The notes under the pieces were generated by a model that was given only the letters and a program-made list of their open reading frames with translations, did no database searches and was not told the DNA's origin. Below are positions 24,006 to 31,284 of a DNA stretch of 64,000 bases, one piece after another. The position numbers and the translations under genes are program-made. Position 1 is the first letter of the stretch. Every line of letters begins with the position of its first letter. The stretch comes from Victivallales bacterium (GTDB lineage: Bacteria; Verrucomicrobiota; Lentisphaeria; Victivallales; UBA1829): NCBI GenBank assembly GCA_016285345.1, contig JAEEQN010000007.1:30240-94239 (forward strand), read 5' to 3'.

Positions 24006-25385
24006 ATGGGGCGGTTATTCGGGACCGACGGAATTCGAGGCAAGGCAAATGAATATCCTATCACGCCGGAGCTCGCCTTGCTGGCGGGCAAAGCCGTCGC
24101 GCGGCATTTCTGCCGGAACACGTCCCGCAACGATGCCTTCGGGCAGCGCGGCAACCCGCGCGCCATTATCGGCAAAGACACGCGCATCTCCGGCTACATG
24201 CTCGAAACCGCGCTGATCAGCGGCATGGTGAGCATGGGCATGGACGCCTACGAGATCGGCCCGATGCCGACGCCCGCAGTCGCCAGCCTCACGAAATCCA
24301 TGTGCGCCGACTGCGGCGTCATGATCACAGCGTCCCACAATCCCGCCTCGGACAACGGCATCAAGCTGTTCAATTCCGAGGGATTCAAACTCCCGGACGA
24401 GGTCGAGGACGACATCGAACGCGCAATCTTCGCGATGGTGGAGCACCCCGCCGACGGCACGCCCGACATCGGAAAGGCGTTCCGTGTGAACGACGCCCGC
24501 GGCCGCTACATCCACCAGGCGAAACGTTCCATCGGCTACACCTCGCTGAAAGGCATGAAAGTGGTGCTGGACTGCGCGAACGGCGCGTCCTATTACGTGG
24601 CGCCGATCGTGATGCGCGAGCTCGGAGCCGAGGTCATCACGGCGGGCGTAAAACCGGACGGCCTCAACATCAACGACGGCTGCGGCGCGCTTCATCCGGA
24701 GAACATGTGCCGCCTGGTGAAGGAGCACGGCGCGGATATCGGCGTGTCGTTCGACGGCGACGCCGACCGCGTGCAGTTCTGCGACCACACCGGCGCCATC
24801 ATCAACTGCGACCGCATCATCGGGCTGTGCGCGCTGGACTACAAGTCGCGCGGCCAGCTCTGCAACGACACGGTCGCGGTCACGTCCATCAGCAACCTCG
24901 GGCTGCACGACGCCATGCGCCAGGCGGGCATCAAGGTCGAGGTCACCAACGTCGGCGACCGCTACGTGATCGAGCGCATGCGCGAAAAGGGGCTGAATCT
25001 GGGCGGCGAGCAGACCGGACACCTGATCTTTCTGGAGCACTCCCCGACCGGCGACGGCCTCATCTCCGCCCTGCACGTGATGCGCATCATGAAGGAAACG
25101 GGGAAATCCATCGCCGAGCTCGCGGCGTTCATGCAGGAGTATCCGCAGATCCAGAGCTCGCTCCGCATCGCCGAACGCGTCCCGTTCGACGACCTGCCGG
25201 AACTTTCCAAGTGCATCCGCGAGGCCAAACAGGACCTCGGGGACGCCGGACGCGTGATCGTGCGCTACTCCGGCACCGAAAACAAACTTCGTATTCTCGC
25301 CGAAGCCCGAACGGAATCCGCCGCGCGGCTCTGGCATGACAAAATAGCGGGCGTCGCGGCCCGCGAACTGGAGGTAATCCCATAA
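24006..25385 (+). CDS. glmM: Phosphoglucosamine mutase
   Basis: A 459-aa enzyme that converts glucosamine-6-phosphate to glucosamine-1-phosphate, the middle step toward UDP-GlcNAc for peptidoglycan and LPS. Motifs in order: FGTDGIRG near the N-terminus, the phosphoserine loop TASHNP (S110), the metal loop SFDGDADR (about 250-256), the sugar-binding GGEQTGH, and the phosphate-binding RYSGTENKLR near the C-terminus. Length and motifs fit GlmM rather than phosphomannomutase. AAGGAGAAGCGT precedes the ATG. Its TAA overlaps the next ATG as TAATG, so the beta-helix gene is coupled to it. Confidence 0.93.
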   Translation: MGRLFGTDGIRGKANEYPITPELALLAGKAVARHFCRNTSRNDAFGQRGNPRAIIGKDTRISGYMLETALISGMVSMGMDAYEIGPMPTPAVASLTKSMCADCGVMITASHNPASDNGIKLFNSEGFKLPDEVEDDIERAIFAMVEHPADGTPDIGKAFRVNDARGRYIHQAKRSIGYTSLKGMKVVLDCANGASYYVAPIVMRELGAEVITAGVKPDGLNINDGCGALHPENMCRLVKEHGADIGVSFDGDADRVQFCDHTGAIINCDRIIGLCALDYKSRGQLCNDTVAVTSISNLGLHDAMRQAGIKVEVTNVGDRYVIERMREKGLNLGGEQTGHLIFLEHSPTGDGLISALHVMRIMKETGKSIAELAAFMQEYPQIQSSLRIAERVPFDDLPELSKCIREAKQDLGDAGRVIVRYSGTENKLRILAEARTESAARLWHDKIAGVAARELEVIP

Positions 25386-26284
25386 TGGCTACGTTCGCAT
25401 TCGAAATCGTCGAGCACGGCAATCCCGCCCTGCTGGAACCCCTGACCTGCAAAAAGCCCGCGCTCGAGCTGGAACTCGCCGCCGGCACGCTGGAATCCAC
25501 CCTGCTGGCCCGCTGGTCCGCGATCCAGAACGCCGCGCCCGGCGCGCATCTCCGCCTCGCGTCCGACTTCTGGCCGTCCAAGGCCCTGCTCGAAAAAGCG
25601 TCCGCCGCGATCGCGGACGGCAAGTCCTTCTCCGTGACCGACACCGACGGCGTGGCCGCCGAATGCACCGGCTGCGGCGCGAACACCGTCGCCATCCCCG
25701 CCGACGAGGCTTCCTTCCGCATCCGCTATCCGTGGGATCTGCTGAAGATCAACGAGGAGTACCTCGCGGGCTATACCGAAAACGTCATCAACGGCACCGT
25801 GCGCGAACGCGTCACGCTCGACGGCGTGGTGATCCTGGGCGAAGGCTCCGTGCTGCTCCCCGGCGTCTACATCGAGGGCGTCGCCGTGATCGGCAAGAAC
25901 TGCAAGATCGGCCCGAACTGCTATCTGCGCGGCTACAACTTCATCTCCGACAAATGCCATATCGGGCAGGCCGTCGAGATCAAGAACTCCATCCTCATGA
26001 CGCACGTCGCCGCCGGGCATCTCTCCTACATCGGCGACTCCATCGTCTGCCAGAACGTGAACTTCGGCGCGGGCACCATCACCTCGAATTTCCGCCACGA
26101 CGGCAAGAACCACCGTTCCATGGTCCAGGGCTGCCTCATCGACACCGGCCGCCGCAAATTCGGCTCCATCATCGGCGAGAACGTCCACACCGGCATCCAC
26201 ACGGCGATATACCCCGGCCGCAAGATCTGGGCCGACGTCCAGACCCGTCCCGGCGACGTGGTCCAGCTCGACCTGATGAAGTGA
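25385..26284 (+). CDS. Left-handed beta-helix acyltransferase, GlmU C-terminal-like, coupled to glmM
   Basis: A 299-aa protein with about 115 N-terminal residues of unrecognised fold, then hexapeptide repeats from about 130 to 285 (VILGEGSVLLPGVYIEG, VIGKNCKIGPNCYL, and GAGTITSNFRHDG). The repeat region resembles the acetyltransferase half of GlmU and related sugar-nucleotide proteins, including the NFGAGT-like loop, while the N-terminal uridylyltransferase signature (LAAGxGTRM) is absent. Tight coupling to glmM suggests N-acetylation of glucosamine-1-phosphate, so uridyl transfer would need another enzyme. The alternative is a beta-helix sugar acyltransferase acting elsewhere in cell-wall synthesis. 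A terminator follows. Confidence 0.72.
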   Translation: MATFAFEIVEHGNPALLEPLTCKKPALELELAAGTLESTLLARWSAIQNAAPGAHLRLASDFWPSKALLEKASAAIADGKSFSVTDTDGVAAECTGCGANTVAIPADEASFRIRYPWDLLKINEEYLAGYTENVINGTVRERVTLDGVVILGEGSVLLPGVYIEGVAVIGKNCKIGPNCYLRGYNFISDKCHIGQAVEIKNSILMTHVAAGHLSYIGDSIVCQNVNFGAGTITSNFRHDGKNHRSMVQGCLIDTGRRKFGSIIGENVHTGIHTAIYPGRKIWADVQTRPGDVVQLDLMK

Positions 26285-26307
26285 TCTTCTCTCAAATGTA
26301 ATCCCGT

Positions 26308-26351
26308 CCGCCGGGCGCAGCACCATCCACACGTCCGGCGGTACGTTTTTT
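26308..26351 (+). terminator. Intrinsic terminator of the glmM operon
   Basis: CCGCCGG (26308-26314) pairs with CCGGCGG (26335-26341), followed by six T residues at 26346-26351. Confidence 0.75.
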
Positions 26352-26371
26352 ACCTCAAAAACACGATATTC

Positions 26372-27268
26372 ATGCCCCATTTCCTGCAAATCATTTTCGC
26401 GGCACTCCGCTTCGGCACGCGGTTCCGCGGTCCCGTGAAGCCCGCCGAGCCCGCGCTGTATTCCCGCGCGCTGGCGTTCCAGCCGTTCCTCGGACTTCTG
26501 ATCGGGGCGGTCGCCGCGATCCCCACGCTGTTCGTCAGCGCGAGTTTCCGCGGCCTGCAGGGATTTGTCCTGCTCGCCTCGGGCATCTACGTCTTCCTGC
26601 TGGAATGGCTCACGCGGTTCGACCATCTCCACGCGTTCGACTCCGCCTGCCGGATGCTCGCGGGCGCGGGCGTCTCCCCCGAAGAACGCCTCGGTCGCGC
26701 CGCGCAGCCCGGCTCCTCCCCGTGCACCGCCCTCCTGGTCGGCCTGAAACTGCTCGTGATGTACTTGATCTTCATGCGGACCGCGCTCTTCGGCGACAAC
26801 ATGATGCTCGCCCTCACGCTCGTCGCCGTTCCGTTCTTCGGACGCATCGCGATGCTGTTCGCGTATCCGTCCGGGTCCGGCAGGGAACGCCCCGAAGTCT
26901 ACGACGTGATCCGCCTGGGCTGGGTCGTTGTCGCGATGCTGCTTCTGGCGTTCGCGCTCGGCATGATCCGCACCTACGGCGGCGATTTCTTCTCGTTCCG
27001 GTCGATGAAGCTCACGATGTCCGGGTTCCGCAGCCGCACCGGCGATGCCACGGGTTTCTCCCCGGTCCTCACGGTCGTCAGCCTCGGCATCCAGGACGCC
27101 GTCACGTTCCTGGCGAGCGGGTTCCTGTCCGTGCTGTACTGGAATACCGAGGCGTCGAAGAAGCTGAGAGTCAGCCCGCCGCCCGAGTTCGCCGGAACCG
27201 TCTGCGAGACCGCCGAATTCGGCGCGATGATCGTCTTCCTGATCCTCGCCGACGACGTGATCTTCTGA
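26372..27268 (+). CDS. CobS-like polytopic membrane protein, second copy, active site altered
   Basis: A 298-aa membrane protein with about six to seven segments, starting 20 nt after a terminator and without a clear ribosome site. It follows the CobS plan: N-terminal ALRFGTRF, PFLGLLIGA (about 38-46), the substrate-loop region TRFDHLHAFDSACRML (about 81-96) where CobS has its Asp-rich Mg2+ site, then FFGRIAMLFAYP and, late, RTGDATGF, which resembles the GxTGDxxG-like C-terminal loop of CobS. More of the acidic and His residues survive here (D84, H85, H87, D90) than in the copy at 2420-3163. A ribazoletransferase or related phosphotransferase activity is possible, but no other cobamide genes are near. 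Confidence 0.55.
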   Translation: MPHFLQIIFAALRFGTRFRGPVKPAEPALYSRALAFQPFLGLLIGAVAAIPTLFVSASFRGLQGFVLLASGIYVFLLEWLTRFDHLHAFDSACRMLAGAGVSPEERLGRAAQPGSSPCTALLVGLKLLVMYLIFMRTALFGDNMMLALTLVAVPFFGRIAMLFAYPSGSGRERPEVYDVIRLGWVVVAMLLLAFALGMIRTYGGDFFSFRSMKLTMSGFRSRTGDATGFSPVLTVVSLGIQDAVTFLASGFLSVLYWNTEASKKLRVSPPPEFAGTVCETAEFGAMIVFLILADDVIF

Positions 27269-27346
27269 ATGCATATAATCCGTTTTGCCATACAGCATTG
27301 CTATCCTCCTGCTCCTGCTTTTTTCTGAAAAAGAACAAGAAAATGC

Positions 27347-27375
27347 TTGAAAAAAGTTATCCCGGCGGATATATT
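27347..27375 (+). promoter_or_regulatory. Promoter of the higBA-DUF2442 unit
   Basis: TTGAAA, 17-nt spacer, TATATT; about 30 nt before the toxin ATG. Confidence 0.65.
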
Positions 27376-27404
27376 ACTTAGAGCCCGGAACAAATGAGGA
27401 AATC

Positions 27405-27752
27405 ATGCGCCGCCCGAATGAAAAGAAAAAACACTTTGAATTGCTCGACAGAGTGAAAGACTTCCTGCGCGACCAGCCCGGCGAAGTCAAACAGGAGCTG
27501 AACGGCCTGATCTTTCAACTTGAGCGGGACGGATACTTGAACTATCCGAACGCGGAAAAGATCGAGGGTGAAGATTTGTTTGCCCTGCGTGTAATCCAAA
27601 CGGGAAATATACGTGTTTTTTATGTGTACGGTCTTTATGATGTAATCTATGGCATTCACGGCTACGTGAAGAAAACCGGACAAATACCGGAAAACGAACT
27701 GAAACAAGCACGAAAACTGCTGAGGCAGTTGATACAAGGAGGTTGCATATGA
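27405..27752 (+). CDS. higB: HigB-type RelE/ParE-superfamily toxin
   Basis: A 115-aa protein of the phage-derived Gp49-like/HigB group, ribosome-dependent mRNA endonucleases. The pattern is clear: FLRDQPGEVKQELNGLIFQLERDG, KIEGEDLFALRVIQTGNIRVFYVYG, then HGYVKKTGQIPENELKQA, which is the usual KKtxkxPxxE-A ending. AGGA precedes the ATG. The stop overlaps the antitoxin ATG as ATGA. Toxin-first order is the HigBA arrangement. Confidence 0.85.
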   Translation: MRRPNEKKKHFELLDRVKDFLRDQPGEVKQELNGLIFQLERDGYLNYPNAEKIEGEDLFALRVIQTGNIRVFYVYGLYDVIYGIHGYVKKTGQIPENELKQARKLLRQLIQGGCI

Positions 27753-28102
27753 AGAAGAAAAGACAAGAGGACTGGACGGACGAGGAAAATGCCGCAAATA
27801 TCGCAGAAATACTAGAACGTGCGAAAAAAGGCATCCGAAGTCAGGAAGAGCTGGAACGTGACGCGTATTTCAACGACCCGGCAAATGCGGAAGAGGTCAA
27901 CGCCATGTTCGAACGTTTCCGCCTCAGAGAAGAGTTGTACAAAGCCCGCCGGGAAGCCAAACTGACCCAAAAGGAACTGGCACGGCGGATGGGGACGAGC
28001 CAGACTTATATCGCCGCGGTCGAACACGGCAAAAAGAACATCACGTTTTCCACGCTCGCGCGTTATGCCCGCGCCTGCGGAAAGAAAATCGCCCTCATTT
28101 GA
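27749..28102 (+). CDS. higA: HigA-type XRE-family antitoxin
   Basis: A 117-aa protein. The ATG at 27749 follows AAGGAGG, while an in-frame TTG two codons upstream lies inside that site. The C-terminal HTH_3 (about 55-110, LTQKELARRMGTSQTYIAAVEHG and FSTLARYARACGKKI) binds the promoter and would repress the operon; the N-terminal segment (about 1-50) probably covers the toxin. No operator dyad is obvious at the promoter. Co-translated with the toxin. Confidence 0.85.
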   Translation: MKKKRQEDWTDEENAANIAEILERAKKGIRSQEELERDAYFNDPANAEEVNAMFERFRLREELYKARREAKLTQKELARRMGTSQTYIAAVEHGKKNITFSTLARYARACGKKIALI

Positions 28103-28151
28103 GCACGGGACTAGTTCCGGCAGCTTCCCCCGCTGGAATAAGGAGGCGGAC

Positions 28152-28460
28152 ATGTTTCACAAACTGAATCAGATCAAATCATTACCCGGCTGCAGGCTCT
28201 GGGCGAAGTTCTTGGATGGCAGGGAGGTCATCTATGATGTTTCCAGGCTGACGGAGGTCAATTCCGTTTTCGGTGACCTTGTGCGGAATCCTGATCTCTT
28301 CGCTCAGGTCCGCATCGATCCGGGCGGATACGGAATCAGCTGGAACGACGATCTTGACCTGGAAGCGGAGGAACTTTGGAAAAACGGGGATGAGGTCAAA
28401 CCACCGTTTGAGCTTGCCTCTGTTTCCGATGTTGCACAGATCCGGCGACCGACAATATAA
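28152..28460 (+). CDS. DUF2442 protein, third gene of the toxin-antitoxin unit
   Basis: A 102-aa protein. The ATG at 28152 follows AAGGAGG. It matches the DUF2442 pattern: LWAKFLDGREVIYDVSRL, FGDLVRNPDLFAQVRID, then GYGISWNDDLDLEAEELWKNG. DUF2442 proteins often lie next to DUF4160 or toxin-antitoxin genes and have no established activity. It sits 49 nt after higA without a terminator, so co-transcription is likely. Confidence 0.75.
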   Translation: MFHKLNQIKSLPGCRLWAKFLDGREVIYDVSRLTEVNSVFGDLVRNPDLFAQVRIDPGGYGISWNDDLDLEAEELWKNGDEVKPPFELASVSDVAQIRRPTI

Positions 28461-28503
28461 TCTTCCGAATACTGCAATTCCCACTCAACCCCGAGGTGAA
28501 ACC

Positions 28504-29301
28504 ATGAAAAGGTCACTGCTCTTTGTCCTTCTGTGTCTGGTCGTGCTGCTCACGGGTTGCGGACGTGTAAAAAGAAAACTGAGCGGAAGCAGTTCGCCGA
28601 AGCCGCCGCCCATGCATCCGTTCTACACATACACGGGCTTCCGGGACTGGTACCGTCTTCCGCTGAAATATCCGTACCAGATCTCGACGATCGACCAACT
28701 GAGAGAAGGATATCTGGAAGAGCATACCGGCGGCGATATCGCGGCGGGATCGAAATCCATGCAAGGGATTGATGTCGGGGGGAGAATTACGCATCTTCAT
28801 CCGCTGGAAGACTTCGCTGTTTTCCGGAAAGAGGACGGGACATTCGGCTATCTGGAATACGCGACCGGCAAAACGACCTTGCTGCCGACCGAAGCGGAAT
28901 TGAAACAGGCATGTCTGCTGACGCCCGGGGAATTCAAACCGATCGAATATTACTACAACCAGTTCAGCAAGGGCAAACTTATCTATCCGCCGAACGCGTC
29001 TTCGGAAAAGATCCGCACCGATCTGATCGCGCAGTTCCACGGGATGACCGTAAAAATGCATCCCTACGGCAAGGAGCGCGGAAACGCAAAGATCGAGGTG
29101 ACATGCGGAGAAAGCGAAAAAGACATCGACGTTCAGACGGGAAAAGCCGTTTTCGTGTGGAAATGGTCATTGCCTCAGGAAAAGCAGGACACGCTCGACA
29201 AGTGGCTGTCCGCGCACAGGGCTGAACTGCTCGAGATGTGGGAGATACGGACCGTGAAGCCGCTCCCCGCGCCGGAAAAAGAGGCGAACCCGGCGAAGTA
29301 G
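28504..29301 (+). CDS. Lipoprotein of unknown function
   Basis: A 265-aa protein; the ATG at 28504 follows GAGGTG. The N-terminus MKRSLLFVLLCLVVLLTGC is a type II signal peptide with a lipobox ending at Cys19, so the mature protein is membrane-anchored outside the cytoplasm. The mature part begins with a basic, proline-rich linker. I recognise no domain. A segment around 130-165 repeats aromatic-acidic patterns (AVFRKEDGTFGYLEYATGK). It may be read from the toxin-antitoxin promoter or a site just upstream (an AATATAAT stretch lies at about 28456). Confidence 0.7.
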   Translation: MKRSLLFVLLCLVVLLTGCGRVKRKLSGSSSPKPPPMHPFYTYTGFRDWYRLPLKYPYQISTIDQLREGYLEEHTGGDIAAGSKSMQGIDVGGRITHLHPLEDFAVFRKEDGTFGYLEYATGKTTLLPTEAELKQACLLTPGEFKPIEYYYNQFSKGKLIYPPNASSEKIRTDLIAQFHGMTVKMHPYGKERGNAKIEVTCGESEKDIDVQTGKAVFVWKWSLPQEKQDTLDKWLSAHRAELLEMWEIRTVKPLPAPEKEANPAK

Positions 29302-29320
29302 TTCTTGCGTTTTTCCGGCT

Positions 29321-30325
29321 TCAGGCGTGGTGCATCACCAGGTAGACGGTGTACGCGATATACGCCGAAAGCAGCAGCGCGCCCTGAACGCGGTTGAGAC
29401 GCTTTCCGAACATGCCGAAAAGGAACAGCGCGCCGGACGTGCCGAGCATGACCGCGAAATCCAGCATGCGGATCGACTGTCCCATGAGCGGCGAGATCAC
29501 CGGCACGATGCCGAGGATGCAGAAGACGTTGAAGATGTTCGACCCCACGATATTGCCGATGGCGATGTCGTTTTCGCCCTTCAGCGCCGCCACGAACGAC
29601 GTGGCGAGTTCCGGCAGGCTGGTCCCGACCGCCACGATCGTCAGCCCGGTCACGGCTTCGCTGATGCCGGCCGCGTTCGTGAACGCCACGGCGGCGATCA
29701 GGAACGATTTCGCGCCGAACACCAGCATGGCGACGCCGCCCGCGACCGCGAGCAGCGCCAGCGGCACACCGAGCGGCCGGTTCATGCTCTCCTCGACCTC
29801 GGGATCGACGCCGGAATCCGCCTCCGTTTCCGCCGCGCCCTCCGCCTTCTTCGCCTCCTGTTTCTTCGACAGGATCACGTTCAGCGTGGTGTAGGTCAGG
29901 ATGCACAGGAAGAAGAACGCGCCTTCCCAGCGGTTGATGCCGTGGCTCAGAAAATAGAATCCGGTCAGCGCGAGCATGGCGAACAGCATCACGGGCAGGT
30001 CGAACCGCTTCAGATTCGCGTGGAACGGCATCGGGCGCAGGATGGCACACAATCCGAGGATCAGCGCCACGTTGCAGATGTTCGACCCGACCACGTTGCC
30101 GAGGCTGATGTCCGCCGAACCGCGCAGCGCCGAGTCGATGCTCACGACCAGTTCCGGCGCGCTGGTGGCGAACGCCGCGAGCGTGAGGCCGATCACGAGA
30201 CGGGAGATGCGCGCCTTCAGCGCCAGCGAGACGCCGCCCCTGACCAGAAACTCCGCCCCGTAGTACAGCAACGCCACCCCGAGGACGGCAAGCCCGAGAT
30301 TGCGGAAGAGATCAAGCATCGGCAT
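29321..30325 (-). CDS. Calcium/sodium antiporter (CaCA family, YrbG-like)
   Basis: A 334-aa membrane protein with ten predicted segments in two inverted halves. Each half carries the alpha-repeat: TSAPELVVSIDSALRGSADISLGNVVGSN in the first and TSLPELATSFVAALKGENDIAIGNIVGSN in the second, with the ion-binding Glu and Asn residues kept. It exchanges Ca2+ for Na+ across the inner membrane. A cytoplasmic acidic/basic linker lies between the halves (about 155-185). It converges with the lipoprotein gene. Confidence 0.88.
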   Translation of the reverse strand: MPMLDLFRNLGLAVLGVALLYYGAEFLVRGGVSLALKARISRLVIGLTLAAFATSAPELVVSIDSALRGSADISLGNVVGSNICNVALILGLCAILRPMPFHANLKRFDLPVMLFAMLALTGFYFLSHGINRWEGAFFFLCILTYTTLNVILSKKQEAKKAEGAAETEADSGVDPEVEESMNRPLGVPLALLAVAGGVAMLVFGAKSFLIAAVAFTNAAGISEAVTGLTIVAVGTSLPELATSFVAALKGENDIAIGNIVGSNIFNVFCILGIVPVISPLMGQSIRMLDFAVMLGTSGALFLFGMFGKRLNRVQGALLLSAYIAYTVYLVMHHA

Positions 30326-30408
30326 AATAAAAACAAACTCCCTAAAATGAAAAACAAAACAGATCCCCGCTCCGGACCTCCGGACGCCGCGGGAAACTTC
30401 GACCTCTT

Positions 30409-30436
30409 AATCTACACGTTTTTTCCCGGAATTCAA
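30409..30436 (-). promoter_or_regulatory. Promoter of the antiporter gene
   Basis: TTGAAT, 16-nt spacer, TAGATT on the minus strand, about 85 nt before the ATG. Confidence 0.5.
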
Positions 30437-30455
30437 GTTTTTTCGGAAAAACGGC

Positions 30456-30483
30456 TTGCTTTTCCGCGTATGCGTGGTATTTT
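30456..30483 (+). promoter_or_regulatory. Promoter of the secreted-protein gene at 30544
   Basis: TTGCTT, 16-nt spacer, TATTTT, about 60 nt before the ATG and divergent from the antiporter promoter. Confidence 0.45.
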
Positions 30484-30543
30484 TATAGTTATGAACACAA
30501 CCCTTTGCACGGATGGCATTTTAACCCGGAAAGGACCGGACAC

Positions 30544-31188
30544 ATGAGGATTCGCATCGCACTAACCGCTTTCTTCTGCCTGGCGGCAGCCTGTACCCTC
30601 GTCGCCCAGTCCCGGACCGGGCTGGCGGCTCCGTCTTCTTCATCCTCCGGCAAAACGACCGCGAAACAGTCCGGCGGCAGGGGCATTTTCGATATCGCGA
30701 CCTCGTCCGATGCCGGGAAGCAGGGCGGCACGGTCTCACCCGCAACAGGCAGAAGTACCACCACGGCCTCGCCGTTCGGCACCACCTCGCCACGCACGCG
30801 TTCCTCGGCGCGCCGCTGGAAAACGAACACCAAGATCGCCGACTGCATCCGCGCGAAGGCCATCCCGTCCAACACCAACCTCTCTTTCTCCGGCACCATC
30901 ACGAATATCATCACCGACGGCCGTTACGTCATCCTCACGATGTTCGACTCCGTGGAGACGACCGCGGAGAACGGCGCGAAGGGCGATGTCCCGGTCACGT
31001 ACACCGTCGTGCTGGATGCCGAATCCGTCACGGGTAATAATTCCATCAAACTGGATGCGAAAAAGAGTTTCACCGTGGACAGCAATTACGCGTATCTCGT
31101 GTGGAACGATTCCGGCTGTTCCGTCCGCGCGGTCGACAATGCCCTGACCGAACCTGACCCGTCCCCGGCCTCAACGACGAAACGCTGA
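30544..31188 (+). CDS. Secreted protein of unknown function
   Basis: A 214-aa protein; the ATG at 30544 follows AAAGGA and gives a clean signal peptide (MRIRIALTAFFCLAAACTLVAQ, with cleavage near 22; a Cys at 17 makes a lipoprotein conceivable but the box is poor). A low-complexity Ser/Thr/Gly-rich stretch (about 28-90) is followed by a soluble domain with strands such as SFSGTITNIITDGRYVILTMFD and VPVTYTVVLDAESV, perhaps an OB- or Ig-like beta fold. No family is recognised. A strong terminator follows. Confidence 0.65.
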   Translation: MRIRIALTAFFCLAAACTLVAQSRTGLAAPSSSSSGKTTAKQSGGRGIFDIATSSDAGKQGGTVSPATGRSTTTASPFGTTSPRTRSSARRWKTNTKIADCIRAKAIPSNTNLSFSGTITNIITDGRYVILTMFDSVETTAENGAKGDVPVTYTVVLDAESVTGNNSIKLDAKKSFTVDSNYAYLVWNDSGCSVRAVDNALTEPDPSPASTTKR

Positions 31189-31221
31189 GTTCTCCTTCAC
31201 ACAATCAATCATAAATAATCA

Positions 31222-31258
31222 GCCTCCGGAAACCGTTTTGGAATTCCGGAGGCTTTTT
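31222..31258 (+). terminator. Intrinsic terminator after the secreted-protein gene
   Basis: GCCTCCGGAA pairs with TTCCGGAGGC around a short loop, followed by five T residues. It lies between convergent genes and may also slow transcription from GH27. Confidence 0.85.
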
Positions 31259-31284
31259 ATGTTCAGGACAGACTGATTTTTATC

